This document shows, one piece after another, positions 31,996 through 40,869 of a stretch of DNA of 47,582 bases. Origin of the DNA: an uncultured Acetatifactor sp. (lineage in GTDB: Bacteria > Bacillota > Clostridia > Lachnospirales > Lachnospiraceae); the NCBI GenBank assembly GCA_910585015.1, contig CAJUCT010000004.1, forward strand, positions 122,423 to 170,004, in the 5' to 3' direction. Position numbers and translations under genes: made by a program. Position 1 is the stretch's first letter; each line of letters begins with the position of its first letter. The notes beneath the pieces are model-generated. The model worked only from the letters and a program-made list of their open reading frames with translations. It ran no database searches and had not been told where the DNA came from.

Positions 31996-32681
31996 ACAGA
32001 CAATACGGATACTGCCGTATCTCGACAGGCAGACAGAACATAGAAAGGCAGGTAAGGAACATACAATCTACGTTCCCAGATGCGGTGATTGTAAAGGAAG
32101 TTTACACTGGCACTAAATTTCAGGGGAGAAAGGAATTAGACAAAATTCTTGATAAGGTGCAGTCAGGCGATACCATTATTTTTGATTCGGTAAGCCGTAT
32201 GAGCAGGGATGCGGAGGATGGCTATAAACTTTATGAAAAGCTGTTCCGTAAGGGCATATCCCTTGTATTTCTGAAAGAGCCGCATATCAATACGGAAACC
32301 TATAAAAAGGCAATGGCGAACCAAATAGCGCTTACAGGCGATAAGGTGGATCTGATACTGGAAGGAGTCAACCACTATTTAATGGAGCTTGCGAAAGAAC
32401 AGATCAGGCTTGTCTTTGAACAGGCTGAAAAAGAGGTATCGGATTTGCACCAGAGAACAAAGGAGGGAATCGAAACAGCCAGACTGAACGGAAAGCAGAT
32501 CGGGCAGCCCAAAGGGGCGACTTATGAAACCCAAAAAGCGAAAGCGGCAAAAGAGATTATCCGCAGACATAACAAATCATTTGGCGGTTCTTTGTCAGAT
32601 GCGGAAACCATGCGGCAGGCGGGGATTTCAAGAAAGAGCCTGTATAAGTATAAGCGGGAGCTTTTGGAAGATATGGCATAA
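31992..32681 (+). CDS. Small serine recombinase (resolvase/invertase type)
   Basis: The 229-aa product has the catalytic N-terminal domain: YGYCRISTGRQNIERQ with nucleophile Ser11, then IFDSVSRMSRDAEDGYKLYE with the conserved Arg pair in SRMSR, and the long E helix YLMELAKEQIRLVFEQAEKE. The C-terminal 50 residues contain an HTH (SLSDAETMRQAGISRKSLYK). Size fits resolvases that separate multimers or invert DNA. On this element it may resolve dimers, complementing the ParMR pair. No inverted or res-type sites were identified nearby. Confidence 0.92.
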   Translation: MNRQYGYCRISTGRQNIERQVRNIQSTFPDAVIVKEVYTGTKFQGRKELDKILDKVQSGDTIIFDSVSRMSRDAEDGYKLYEKLFRKGISLVFLKEPHINTETYKKAMANQIALTGDKVDLILEGVNHYLMELAKEQIRLVFEQAEKEVSDLHQRTKEGIETARLNGKQIGQPKGATYETQKAKAAKEIIRRHNKSFGGSLSDAETMRQAGISRKSLYKYKRELLEDMA

Positions 32682-32731
32682 AATAAAGCGCAATAAAGCA
32701 GGACGGTACTCTATAAAGAGGTTTGTCCTGC

Positions 32732-33154
32732 TTATTGGAGAACGGCTTCCCCATGCTCCGTTAAATTGCGGTTACAGCAGCCAATATCTTTTCCCTGAAA
32801 AAGAGCTTCCAAAATAAGGACATCACGCTTTATGCGGGGATATAAGGGAGCCATCTGTGCAGTTTTTAAAAGTTGCTGTGTTTCGGGTACGGTCAAGTGC
32901 AGTCCGAAAGCCAGACAAAGCAGTTTGTCGCGGCTTGGTTTATGAAGTCCATTAAAAATCTGGTAGGAATATGTTCTGTCTAAGCCGGAATCCCGGATTA
33001 CATCAGCTTTTTCAAGGTTTTTGGAAATCAGATAGCTTATTAAAAGCTCCGTTAATGTCATATGGAGCAGTTCACTGTCATTTTCTTTTAAATAATGGTC
33101 TGCGTTTGGCTTACTGTGCAGAGTCCGCATTAGTTCATCTGTGCTTTTATCCAT
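32732..33154 (-). CDS. Xre-type HTH regulator, divergent from a kinase
   Basis: The 140-aa product has an HTH in residues 40-95: LISKNLEKADVIRDSGLDRT, YSYQIFNGLHKPSRDKLLCL, AFGLHLTVPETQQLL. The C-terminal 45 residues, including RIKRDVLILEALFQGKDIGC, look like a small ligand or partner domain. It is divergent from the kinase gene with 84 bp between starts, suggesting a regulatory pair. GAGG precedes its ATG. Confidence 0.8.
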   Translation of the reverse strand: MDKSTDELMRTLHSKPNADHYLKENDSELLHMTLTELLISYLISKNLEKADVIRDSGLDRTYSYQIFNGLHKPSRDKLLCLAFGLHLTVPETQQLLKTAQMAPLYPRIKRDVLILEALFQGKDIGCCNRNLTEHGEAVLQ

Positions 33155-33238
33155 ATTAGCGATACCTCATTTCGGTCAGTTGTGATATGATATATAGTAA
33201 GGCAGAATAGGAAAAAGTGCAACAGGAGGCGAAGGATT

Positions 33239-34282
33239 ATGTCGGAGAAATATTCAGAGGTTATGCAGCTTGGGCGGCATTCTGATGTAGTGCTGCTGCG
33301 TGAAACTGCTTCTGACAGGCTGGTTGTCCGTAGGATTGTCGGGAGTGGACAGGCGGAAATCTATGGGCGGCTGAAAGATATGGCAGGACAGTATATTCCT
33401 GCAATTTACAGTATCGCAGATACAGGGAACGGACAATATGAGATACTGGAAGAATATATTGAAGGGAAAACGCTGGAAGAAATGCTGCAGGAGAAAGAAA
33501 AGCTGCCTGAACCACTGGCTGCATTGTATATTACGCAGTTATGCGAGGCGCTTGAAAAACTCCATAAGGCGGGGCTGGTACATAGGGATATAAAACCCAG
33601 TAATATCATAATAACGCCGGATGGGCGTTTGTATATGATAGACTTTGATATTGCACGAACGCATAAGACAGGGAGGGATGCAGACACTGAAATTCTTGGG
33701 ACACAGGGATATGCCGCGCCTGAACAGTTCGGATTTCATCAGACAGACGCACAGGCTGATATTTATTCGGCGGGCGTTTTGCTGAATAAACTCTTAACAG
33801 GGAAACTGCCGCATGAGTGCCTAGTGAAAGGCACGATTGCATATGTGGTAAGGCGGTGTCTCCAAATGGATACGGCGAGGCGTTACCGGAGTGCAAGAGC
33901 GTTGAGAAAGGCATTGCGCCCATATCTTCCGCAGGAACATCCGCACGCAGCCTATATTCTGCGGCAGATACCGGGCTTTCGTTCTTTTACGGTATGGAAG
34001 ATGGTATTGGCTGGAATAATATATGCGTTCCTTTTGGTGTGTATAGTGGCAGCGTTGCCGGAAGTGATTGCGGCAGGAACAGGAGTCAGGATTTGGTTAA
34101 TGGTATCTGTGCTATATTATGTATTTTTGTTCTTTTTCGTATTTGATATTTTTCAGATGCGGAGCCGCATGAAATGGCTGGAAAAGTCAAGAGGGCGGCG
34201 GAGCTATCCGCTGAAATGTATTTTATTGGCGGTTGTCATACTGATTATGGCTTCTGTCATAGGCGGGTGGCTTGAAAAATAG
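33239..34282 (+). CDS. Membrane-anchored Ser/Thr protein kinase
   Basis: The 347-aa product has a kinase domain (about 10-240) with catalytic loop HRDIKPSN (His115-Arg-Asp117), metal motif IDFDIART with DFD (135-137) in place of DFG, and GTQGYAAPEQFG. The glycine loop is degenerate (LGRHSDVVLLRE) and the usual beta-3 Lys is not clear (RLVVRRI). The C-terminus has three hydrophobic segments and no PASTA or other sensor domain. It may phosphorylate a regulator such as the divergent HTH protein. CAGGAGGCG precedes the ATG. Confidence 0.88.
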   Translation: MSEKYSEVMQLGRHSDVVLLRETASDRLVVRRIVGSGQAEIYGRLKDMAGQYIPAIYSIADTGNGQYEILEEYIEGKTLEEMLQEKEKLPEPLAALYITQLCEALEKLHKAGLVHRDIKPSNIIITPDGRLYMIDFDIARTHKTGRDADTEILGTQGYAAPEQFGFHQTDAQADIYSAGVLLNKLLTGKLPHECLVKGTIAYVVRRCLQMDTARRYRSARALRKALRPYLPQEHPHAAYILRQIPGFRSFTVWKMVLAGIIYAFLLVCIVAALPEVIAAGTGVRIWLMVSVLYYVFLFFFVFDIFQMRSRMKWLEKSRGRRSYPLKCILLAVVILIMASVIGGWLEK

Positions 34283-34395
34283 TAGTGAAATGAATAATTG
34301 TGTGTTGGCAACATACCAAAGCTTGTTTTCAGGATGGTATAATTAGCGGAAACGGATAAGTCTGGTATGGGGCAGTTATGGTAAAAGAGATAAAG

Positions 34396-34434
34396 CAGGG
34401 CAGCACCCCATGAGAAAGGTGTTGCCCTGTTTTA
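34396..34434. terminator. Bidirectional terminator
   Basis: CAGGGCAGCACC (34396-34407) pairs with GGTGTTGCCCTG (34418-34429), followed by TTTTA on the plus strand. It lies between the kinase and the leftward Xre gene. Confidence 0.75.
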
Positions 34435-34449
34435 CATTGTGTGCCGCTC

Positions 34450-34788
34450 TTACTCGTTCTGTATTTCAACGTAGACTTGCAGATAACGGTTTAAACGGGC
34501 TATATCTTCATTGCTTCCGGTATTTAATATTTTTACAATCTCATCAGGCAGCTTTGAAAGAGCCTCGTTGTTTTGTTTGCCAAAGATAAGGTAATCCATG
34601 CTGCAGTCGAAGATGGAGCAGAACTGAATGATCGCTTTTAAAGAGAGGCAGGAAGTGGCATTTTCAACGTGGCTGATATGCTTTGGGCTGACACCGAGCA
34701 TATCGGCTAAGGCTTCCTGCGTAACCTTATGGGAGCGGCGCACCTCTGCTATTCTGGTGCCTATGGCTGCCATAGTAGTATTTTCCAT
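34450..34788 (-). CDS. Xre-family regulator
   Basis: ATG 34788 is chosen (AGGAGG 10 bases upstream). The 112-aa product has the HTH (AEVRRSHKVTQEALADMLGV, SPKHISHVENATSCLSLKAI) followed by FCSIFDCSMDYLIFGK and a charged C-terminal helix. It reads leftward, away from the membrane protein and lipoprotein genes. Its upstream region has the hairpin at 34829 and two copies of AGGTTTGATTTTT (near 34849 and 34881), which are possible operator parts. Confidence 0.88.
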   Translation of the reverse strand: MENTTMAAIGTRIAEVRRSHKVTQEALADMLGVSPKHISHVENATSCLSLKAIIQFCSIFDCSMDYLIFGKQNNEALSKLPDEIVKILNTGSNEDIARLNRYLQVYVEIQNE

Positions 34789-34828
34789 GCCAACTGAACC
34801 TCCTAAGTATAGTTTATGTGTCATTTAG

Positions 34829-34851
34829 CCTTTCAATAACGCATTGAAAGG
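34829..34851. promoter_or_regulatory. 9-bp inverted repeat before the Xre gene
   Basis: CCTTTCAAT (34829-34837) is inverted at 34843-34851 around AACGC. It is 41 bases upstream of the regulator start, a fitting place for its operator. Confidence 0.5.
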
Positions 34852-34971
34852 TTTGATTTTAGTTAAAACTATATCTGCTAGGTTTGATTTTTGGTGGAAT
34901 CGTGATATAATAAGCGATAAGTATGCAAAAAAATTTAAGAAATATAATGTGTAAGAAAATGGAGGTATTGT

Positions 34972-35253
34972 ATGAAGTATTTGGTTAAGGACGGATCAAA
35001 AAGCCATATAGCGGTAATTATCCTGAAATGGGTGTTTACGGTTATCATGCTATTGTGCTTTGTAGGAAATGTTTCAAAAGCGGCTGTGGGGGCACTTTTC
35101 TATTTGGCAGCGGGTATTTTGATGAATCCGCTGCTTGTAAAAAACCAGAAGCATAAGATATGGGTAGTTATTGTTGCAATTTTGTTATATTTGCTTGCAC
35201 CAAGAATGGTAGCTTTGATTACAACAGGAGATTTTTTGTATGGCTTCAGATAA
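34972..35253 (+). CDS. Small membrane protein, three hydrophobic segments
   Basis: The 93-aa product has hydrophobic segments AVIILKWVFTVIMLLCFVG, AVGALFYLAAGILMN and WVVIVAILLYLLAP, with short basic loops (KDGSKSH, KNQKHK). No family recognised. ATGGAGG precedes the ATG by 7 bases. It is 43 bases before the lipoprotein gene in the same direction, so it may share its transcript and membrane location. Confidence 0.75.
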   Translation: MKYLVKDGSKSHIAVIILKWVFTVIMLLCFVGNVSKAAVGALFYLAAGILMNPLLVKNQKHKIWVVIVAILLYLLAPRMVALITTGDFLYGFR

Positions 35254-35296
35254 GAGTATAAATAGATATTTTGTTAAAGAAGGGAGAACGAAATAA

Positions 35297-36271
35297 ATGA
35301 AAAAACAAAATTTAGTATTTGTTAGCATAGTAACATTGGTAACGCTGCTTTGCAGCTGCGGCAATCCTGACAGTGAGGAGCAAGACCTCAGAGTATCTAT
35401 TTACTCTGAAACGGATCAGCAAATGAGTGATGATGAAACAGAAGAAAAGGAGAGCGAAGAAATAACCGATACGCAAGAAAACACTAATAAGAACTGTTAT
35501 CAAATAGGGGAGGTGGCATATTTCTCAGGGGAAAATAATGAAGGAAAGTGTGAGTACAGCATGACATTGATTGAGGCGGAATGTGCTTTCAATGCATGGG
35601 ATGAGCCATGTATCGTGGCGACAATGCATATTGAAAATATCAAAGGCGTAGGGTTTACAGTTGACAGTCATGAGTTTTATGCTTATGCGGACGATTATGA
35701 AGTCCAAACAGGAGCAAGAAGTTCAGATGGTGCCTACGTCACTTTGTCAGAGGGCAGAAAAGCGGACGTAGAATATAGAATTGAAGTTGATCCAGATACA
35801 GCAGATTCAATAGAAATGGAGTATTGTGGCGCAGTGTTTGTAATAAAAGATGCCGAGAATGGAATTGCTGGATCAGAAAAGGCTTCTGATGCAGATAATG
35901 GTATTAGTGATGAAGAAGCGCAGATTTTTGCTTTTACCGGTACATGGTTTGACACAATGAGTGAACGGTGTAATATGGAAATACATATGGATGACGAGTT
36001 TTACTATGTAATCAGTATTGATTGGGGAAGTAGCGCATGGGACAATACGCATTGGGAATTTAAGGGGGATTATGACGCAAGCCAAAATGGAATTGTCTAT
36101 AAAAACGGATGTCGATATGAAGAATATTACCCAGAAGATGGCGGGGATGTACAGCGGACGGAAGTATATTCAGATGGCGAGGGGTTGATTTATATGCAGG
36201 ATGGAAAATTGTACTGGAAGGATGCAAAAGAGGATTTTGGCGTGGATTGTGTGTTTGAAAAGCAGGATTAA
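35297..36271 (+). CDS. Lipoprotein of unknown function
   Basis: The 324-aa product has a type II signal sequence: MKKQNLVFVSIVTLVTLLCS with a lipobox ending at Cys21 (LCSC). An acidic linker (about 25-60) is followed by two beta-rich domains: residues about 65-195 (YFSGENNEGKCEYSMTLIEA, VGFTVDSHEFYAYADDYEVQ, similar in style to DUF4352/DUF5067 immunoglobulin-like lipoprotein domains) and about 215-324 (FTGTWFDTMSERCNMEIHMD, a lipocalin-like FTGTW start). It should be tethered outside the cell membrane. It could be a surface partner of the membrane proteins encoded next. Confidence 0.8.
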   Translation: MKKQNLVFVSIVTLVTLLCSCGNPDSEEQDLRVSIYSETDQQMSDDETEEKESEEITDTQENTNKNCYQIGEVAYFSGENNEGKCEYSMTLIEAECAFNAWDEPCIVATMHIENIKGVGFTVDSHEFYAYADDYEVQTGARSSDGAYVTLSEGRKADVEYRIEVDPDTADSIEMEYCGAVFVIKDAENGIAGSEKASDADNGISDEEAQIFAFTGTWFDTMSERCNMEIHMDDEFYYVISIDWGSSAWDNTHWEFKGDYDASQNGIVYKNGCRYEEYYPEDGGDVQRTEVYSDGEGLIYMQDGKLYWKDAKEDFGVDCVFEKQD

Positions 36272-36275
36272 GAGG

Positions 36276-36304
36276 AAGCAGGGGAGTCGAGGACTCTCCT
36301 GCTT
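36276..36304 (+). terminator. Strong hairpin after the lipoprotein gene
   Basis: AAGCAGGGGAGTC (36276-36288) pairs with GACTCTCCTGCTT (36292-36304) with one mismatch and loop GAG. The T-run (TTTTTTTT) starts about 11 bases later, so termination is probable but not textbook. Confidence 0.6.
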
Positions 36305-36449
36305 AAATGTCACAATTTTTTTTGCCTAGGAATTTCAGAATTAGTGGAAAACAATTAACGAGAACGTAAAAATTTCCAAAGGTCTGGTCATTTGGCAATA
36401 TGGAAACAGCAACATATAAAACTGGGAAACGGAAAAGGAGGCAGATGAT

Positions 36450-37700
36450 ATGGGGGTTGACGAAAAAATAACCTTTTACTACACAGGAAGTCAGGCTGTT
36501 GTAAATGCCGGACAGAATTTGCAGTATTATGAAGAATTTCAAAAGATAGGTGAAGATTTAGCCAAACTGAATTTAAATAGAGGCGGTAAATATACATATG
36601 GCTTTGAATTTGAACAGATGCACGCAGCATCAAAGAATCTTCAGAATATGAAAAAGGGAAATGGAGAGATTATCCGTGTCCTGGATGATAATTCAAAAGC
36701 GGATTTTGTGACAATAATGGCTGACGGAAAAGAGACGTTTCAGCAGGCAAAGGTAGGATATCATGGTTCAAATAAGTATAAAATAACTAAGAAAAAGTAT
36801 GAGGACCAGACAATAGTTGTAGACAAGGGCAATACAGAACAGATAGCGCATTTAAATAAACAAGGGCTTCAAAATGAAATGTCCAATATATCAGAAGAAG
36901 CGGCAAAAAGAATGGACAGCATTATGCAGACAGAAGGAAAAATAAGAGGAAAGTTAAACTTGGATGATACTAAAGCCCCGATTACAGCCGAACTATATAA
37001 AGCAGGAAATCAGCTTGCCGCAGCATCTCAAGCAGGCATTCATGCAGCAAAAAGCACCGCAGCATTAGCTGCAGGCATGAGCTTTGGGAAAAATATGTAT
37101 GCATATATTGAGGGAAATAAAGATTTGCGTGAAATGCTGTTTGATACAGCCGCAGATACAGCAAAAGCAGCATTAGGTGGATTTGCTGGAGGAAGCGTAT
37201 CTTATCTTGCGGCAGGCATGGTTTCTAAAACTGTAGTAGGACAAACAATTACAGGCGTTATTGTAAAAGCTGCATCTGGAACTGTTTTGGTAACAGCAGG
37301 AAGTATCACGGCGGCTCTTTCTGCGGCAGCAGGACCAGCATTTTTAATGGGAATGGCGATCGGAGCCGGATATGCAATGTGTCAATCGGCTAAAATACGT
37401 GCCGAGATATATCATAAGAAGATGGTTGGCGCAAATAGGGCATTATCACAGGCGCTTATTTCCATGAGGATGGCATATAACAGTTTGGAGCAAGAGATAA
37501 AAGACTTCTTTAATTTTTGGGATGCAAGTATTGATGTGGGATTCGAGAAAATATTAAAGGCTGTTTCCGATAATGATTTTGAAGGCTTTTCGCAAGGGTT
37601 AGATTCTATATTACAGGTTTTCGACTCACAGGTAATATTTAAAACGGAAAAAGAATTTGATGATTTCTTTTTTGACGATTCCGCAGTTCTTAATTTGTAG
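36450..37700 (+). CDS. Nuclease-like and membrane-inserting protein of unknown family
   Basis: The 416-aa product has three parts. Residues about 45-130 contain GFEFEQMHAASKNLQN, then SKADFVTIMADGKETFQQAK, an E...D...Q-x-K arrangement like PD-(D/E)XK nuclease folds. Residues about 200-320 are Gly/Ala-rich and hydrophobic (ALGGFAGGSVSYLAAGMVSK, GTVLVTAGSITAALSAAAGP, AFLMGMAIGAGYAM), like pore-forming or glycine-zipper helices. The C-terminus is helical (FFNFWDASIDVGFEKILKAV, SDNDFEGFSQGLDSIL). No signal peptide. AAAGGAGGCAGATGAT precedes the ATG. It leads a three-gene run and may be a membrane effector. Confidence 0.65.
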   Translation: MGVDEKITFYYTGSQAVVNAGQNLQYYEEFQKIGEDLAKLNLNRGGKYTYGFEFEQMHAASKNLQNMKKGNGEIIRVLDDNSKADFVTIMADGKETFQQAKVGYHGSNKYKITKKKYEDQTIVVDKGNTEQIAHLNKQGLQNEMSNISEEAAKRMDSIMQTEGKIRGKLNLDDTKAPITAELYKAGNQLAAASQAGIHAAKSTAALAAGMSFGKNMYAYIEGNKDLREMLFDTAADTAKAALGGFAGGSVSYLAAGMVSKTVVGQTITGVIVKAASGTVLVTAGSITAALSAAAGPAFLMGMAIGAGYAMCQSAKIRAEIYHKKMVGANRALSQALISMRMAYNSLEQEIKDFFNFWDASIDVGFEKILKAVSDNDFEGFSQGLDSILQVFDSQVIFKTEKEFDDFFFDDSAVLNL

Positions 37701-37719
37701 AATGTAGAGGTGAGATAAA

Positions 37720-38538
37720 TTGATTATGGAAATTTCATCTGTAGCTTTAGGAAAAATAATACATGATGTAAAAAGGGCGGACAGTCTGAACGAACAGGCG
37801 GTAAGGAAAAGCGTGAAAGCCTTAACCCAAGCATCAGAAGCGCAGTCTGCCAGAGAGCAGTCGCAGGAGAATATGGAAAAAGCGGCAAGAAAGCTGATGA
37901 ACAGAAAAAAGGCAGTGCTTTGTACTTCAATGGATTCTTTTTTGAGTTTATATGAAAGGATCATAAAAATCAATTTTACAGAAGGGGATGGCATCAAGGA
38001 ATTAGAGAATTTTTCACCGATTTTGGCAGAAGAAACGCATATGCAGATAGCATCGATTGGGAAAATCAGCGATACGTCAGTGATTACCAAGAACTTTGTC
38101 ATAGGTGGATTAACAGGTGGGCTGATGGGGGCAGTGGCAGGCTCCCTTGTAGATGATGCACAGTATAGACTTGACACAGCGCGTATCGTTGCAAAACAGG
38201 CAGAAGTGGCAGCTATACATGAGGATACGGTCAGTCTTGCCTGTCAGGCGGTAACAGAACGTGTAAATCGGATGACAGACGTATTGACCAAGTTAAATTT
38301 CTTTTTTGATGCGAGTATCAGGCATACAAATGAAGTCATTGATAAGAATGGGACAGACAAAAATAATTATTCCGAGGAAGAAAGAAAAGGCTTGGCGGTT
38401 TGTATCAATCTGGCGGGAGCAGTGAAGGATATTTTGGATGCTCCGATTATTGATGAAAACGGAGAAATAACAGAGAAATCAATGGAAATGATTGAAAATG
38501 GCGAAAGGAATTTAAAAGAAATCGGTCATCTGGTCTGA
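37720..38538 (+). CDS. Coiled-coil protein with a glycine-zipper membrane segment
   Basis: TTG 37720 has GAGGTGAG at good spacing; ATG 37726 is the alternative. The 272-aa product has an N-terminal coiled coil (RADSLNEQAVRKSVKALTQA, SEAQSAREQSQENMEKAARK), a hydrophobic glycine zipper NFVIGGLTGGLMGAVAGSLV, and a helical end with LTKLNFFFDASIRHTNEVID. The FFxxxDASI element is shared with the preceding protein (FFNFWDASIDVGFE), which suggests that the two are distantly related or bind alike. It lies 19 bases after the previous stop and is surely co-transcribed. Confidence 0.7.
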   Translation: MIMEISSVALGKIIHDVKRADSLNEQAVRKSVKALTQASEAQSAREQSQENMEKAARKLMNRKKAVLCTSMDSFLSLYERIIKINFTEGDGIKELENFSPILAEETHMQIASIGKISDTSVITKNFVIGGLTGGLMGAVAGSLVDDAQYRLDTARIVAKQAEVAAIHEDTVSLACQAVTERVNRMTDVLTKLNFFFDASIRHTNEVIDKNGTDKNNYSEEERKGLAVCINLAGAVKDILDAPIIDENGEITEKSMEMIENGERNLKEIGHLV

Positions 38539-38552
38539 ATGGAGACATGGTT

Positions 38553-38681
38553 ATGAGGGTGGAATATAAGTCAGATGAAAATGGTATTGGAAACGAGGTA
38601 AGTGATATACAGTTTCAGAATAATTTTTTGAAAATAGCGAGGAGAAAAATACAATGGAAACGAAATTGCGGGTTCATGTAA
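38553..38681 (+). CDS. Possible 42-aa small protein
   Basis: ATG 38553 has GGAG 8 bases upstream, and the frame (MRVEYKSDENGIGNEVSDIQ, FQNNFLKIARRK) overlaps the start of the ferredoxin-domain gene by 28 bases in another frame. It could be a leader that couples translation. No homology recognised. Confidence 0.3.
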   Translation: MRVEYKSDENGIGNEVSDIQFQNNFLKIARRKIQWKRNCGFM

Positions 38682-40780
38682 CCGAAGATTGTAATTGCTG
38701 CGGATTGTGCGGTGTGAAATATCCGGATTATTTCTTTGATGATATTGAGGGAAAGGCATCTGTTAGAAATGGTTTTTTGGTACTAGATGTTGAAAAAGCG
38801 AATGATGTTCAGGGAATATGTCCGGTTCATGCCATCACTGCGGTGAAAGAGAAAAAAAGTGTCAGGCAGATACTCGCAGATATGGTGGACAATTTGAAAG
38901 CATATAAATTAGAGTATCCGACAAAGGAAGAGATTCCGTTTAAAAAAGAAGAGTATTCCATTCCGCTTCCGGCTGCTTCTGGCGAACACAGGTATGACTA
39001 TTCAAGTGATTCCTCTGCCAACAGTGCTGCAAGAAGTGAGTTCGACAGAAAAATGTATTCGCAGATTGATGTAATTATACTAAGGATAATCACCGAATAC
39101 AGGGTAAAATATATCAAGCCATATTATTCAAAAGATGAAACCAGCATATATGCTCTCTGCAATAAGAAGCTGGAGGAAACATTAAAAGAAATTTGCCAGG
39201 TGTTGAAGTCTGAAGGACTGGCGGATGATATGCCGCAGGATTTTTTGAGCGTGGATATTTTTCCTGACGAAAATGATACAACATGGAAAATGCTGAACAA
39301 AGGGGAAATGATTTCAGATGAAATAGTATCTTCCATCAGGAGTGAGTTTAACAGCGGGACTTATTCATCCTTGTCAGATTATGAATCCTATTGGGATACG
39401 GATGATATGGAAGTGTCTGCTGGCACTGGTTTTGGTGGAAGAACGAAGTATAAAGATAAATACTGTTACAGAAATCTCAGGGAAGCGTTTCAGGAATTGG
39501 CAAAGGATATACTGAATGCTTGTTATTATAAGGACGATTATATTGTGGAGCGGGCAAGAGAAAATGTAAAATGGCTGATAGATAAATACAATGAGAAGCT
39601 GGAAAAACTGATTAATGTACGAACCACATATATTGAGAAGAAAATAGCGGGTATGAAAGATATGGGAAGTCAAGAAACAGGACTGACGAGTTTCCCTAAA
39701 ATGATGCGGCGCGTTGCAAATGATAAGGCTGGAAAAATCTGTGTGAACGGATGCCCGACAGAAGAAAAGGAAGTATTTATTGTTGACACAAAAGACGGAA
39801 AAGAACAGTTCTTTTTTGACGGGAAGGTAATTAAAAAACGCCGTATTGTGGATGGACTGATAAAAAATGAAATTATATTGAAAGACAGACAATTCAAGTA
39901 TTATACGATTATAGGGTATGACGGACAAATTTTGTTTGATGCGGACGACTGCCTGTGGCGGTATAACTGCCAAAATAATGCCTGTGAAAAGGTTATTGAA
40001 AATATTTTCAGTCTGAAAATATATAAAAACATATTGTTTTATTCCGTTCAAGATAATCTCAAGCGCATTAACAGTGGCGTAGGCAGACCGGGTGAAGAGA
40101 GAATGAATAGTTGGGGATCGCTTTGGTGTAGTAGCTATGACGGCGGAGAAAAGCATCAACTAAAGAGTTTCGGCTATGGAAGCGGATTGATATTCATCAA
40201 GTCTATAAATGACGTGAAAATTTCTTATAATGCGGTAGGAAATAGGAATCAGGAAGGAAGCGTTGAATGGAGGAATTGTTGGAAGAAAGACCCTCTTACA
40301 ATGGACAGCACAGCAGAAGTTCCATATACGGATTATGATATTACAGAGGAACTTAAGACGGAACAAGAAAAACATGAAAAAGAGGAGGCGAATAACGAAG
40401 CAACATGGTTTTCCGGTATAGAATTTGGCGATCTCAATACGTATTGGGAGAAAATTGTAGAGGAAGTAGACAAAAATAATCATGGAGAGGACAAAAATAA
40501 AATATTGAATTTACTGGTAGCCCAAAGTATATTGTGTTCGAGTTCTAAACAAATATATCAGGATAAAGAAGTCGAGACAAAGGAAGATCTAATTAGTCGG
40601 CATCTTTATACGGAAGGGAAATTAGATTTTTCTACTGCATATAAGTATGTAACATATCTGCTTGGGCACAATATTTCTGCTGTAGACACATTTAGAAATT
40701 TATATCTTCGGCTTGAATGCAAAGACCGCGTGAGATTTTATGATGTGGTGAAAGATATTTTTAAATATTCCGCTAGATAA
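38654..40780 (+). CDS. Large protein with N-terminal [4Fe-4S] ferredoxin domain
   Basis: The 708-aa product begins with a mono-cluster ferredoxin domain: Cys13, Cys16, Cys19 in CNCCGLC and Cys56 in GICPVHAI, the four-ligand layout of Pyrococcus/Thermotoga-type ferredoxins; the non-ligand Cys that normally precedes the first Pro is Tyr23. Residues 60-330 are helical and charged with no motif. Residues about 350-560 have repeated beta-strand units (YYTIIGYDGQILFDADDCLW, NILFYSVQDNLKRIN, SLWCSSYDGGEKHQLKS), like a small beta-propeller of the DUF5050 style. The end is helical. GCGAGGAG precedes the ATG. It is the third gene of a run with two membrane-type proteins. No full-length family recognised. 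Confidence 0.75.
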   Translation: METKLRVHVTEDCNCCGLCGVKYPDYFFDDIEGKASVRNGFLVLDVEKANDVQGICPVHAITAVKEKKSVRQILADMVDNLKAYKLEYPTKEEIPFKKEEYSIPLPAASGEHRYDYSSDSSANSAARSEFDRKMYSQIDVIILRIITEYRVKYIKPYYSKDETSIYALCNKKLEETLKEICQVLKSEGLADDMPQDFLSVDIFPDENDTTWKMLNKGEMISDEIVSSIRSEFNSGTYSSLSDYESYWDTDDMEVSAGTGFGGRTKYKDKYCYRNLREAFQELAKDILNACYYKDDYIVERARENVKWLIDKYNEKLEKLINVRTTYIEKKIAGMKDMGSQETGLTSFPKMMRRVANDKAGKICVNGCPTEEKEVFIVDTKDGKEQFFFDGKVIKKRRIVDGLIKNEIILKDRQFKYYTIIGYDGQILFDADDCLWRYNCQNNACEKVIENIFSLKIYKNILFYSVQDNLKRINSGVGRPGEERMNSWGSLWCSSYDGGEKHQLKSFGYGSGLIFIKSINDVKISYNAVGNRNQEGSVEWRNCWKKDPLTMDSTAEVPYTDYDITEELKTEQEKHEKEEANNEATWFSGIEFGDLNTYWEKIVEEVDKNNHGEDKNKILNLLVAQSILCSSSKQIYQDKEVETKEDLISRHLYTEGKLDFSTAYKYVTYLLGHNISAVDTFRNLYLRLECKDRVRFYDVVKDIFKYSAR

Positions 40781-40807
40781 AATAGATTAAAAAAGATGAA
40801 AAGCATA

Positions 40808-40840
40808 ACCCCGGAGTCAAAGCACCGGGGTATCTTTTTT
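40808..40840. terminator. Terminator between convergent genes
   Basis: ACCCCGG (40808-40814) pairs with CCGGGGT (40825-40831), followed by ATCTTTTTT. It ends the ferredoxin-protein run. Confidence 0.85.
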
Positions 40841-40869
40841 GTCAAAATTCCCAAATTCCCACGATTCCC

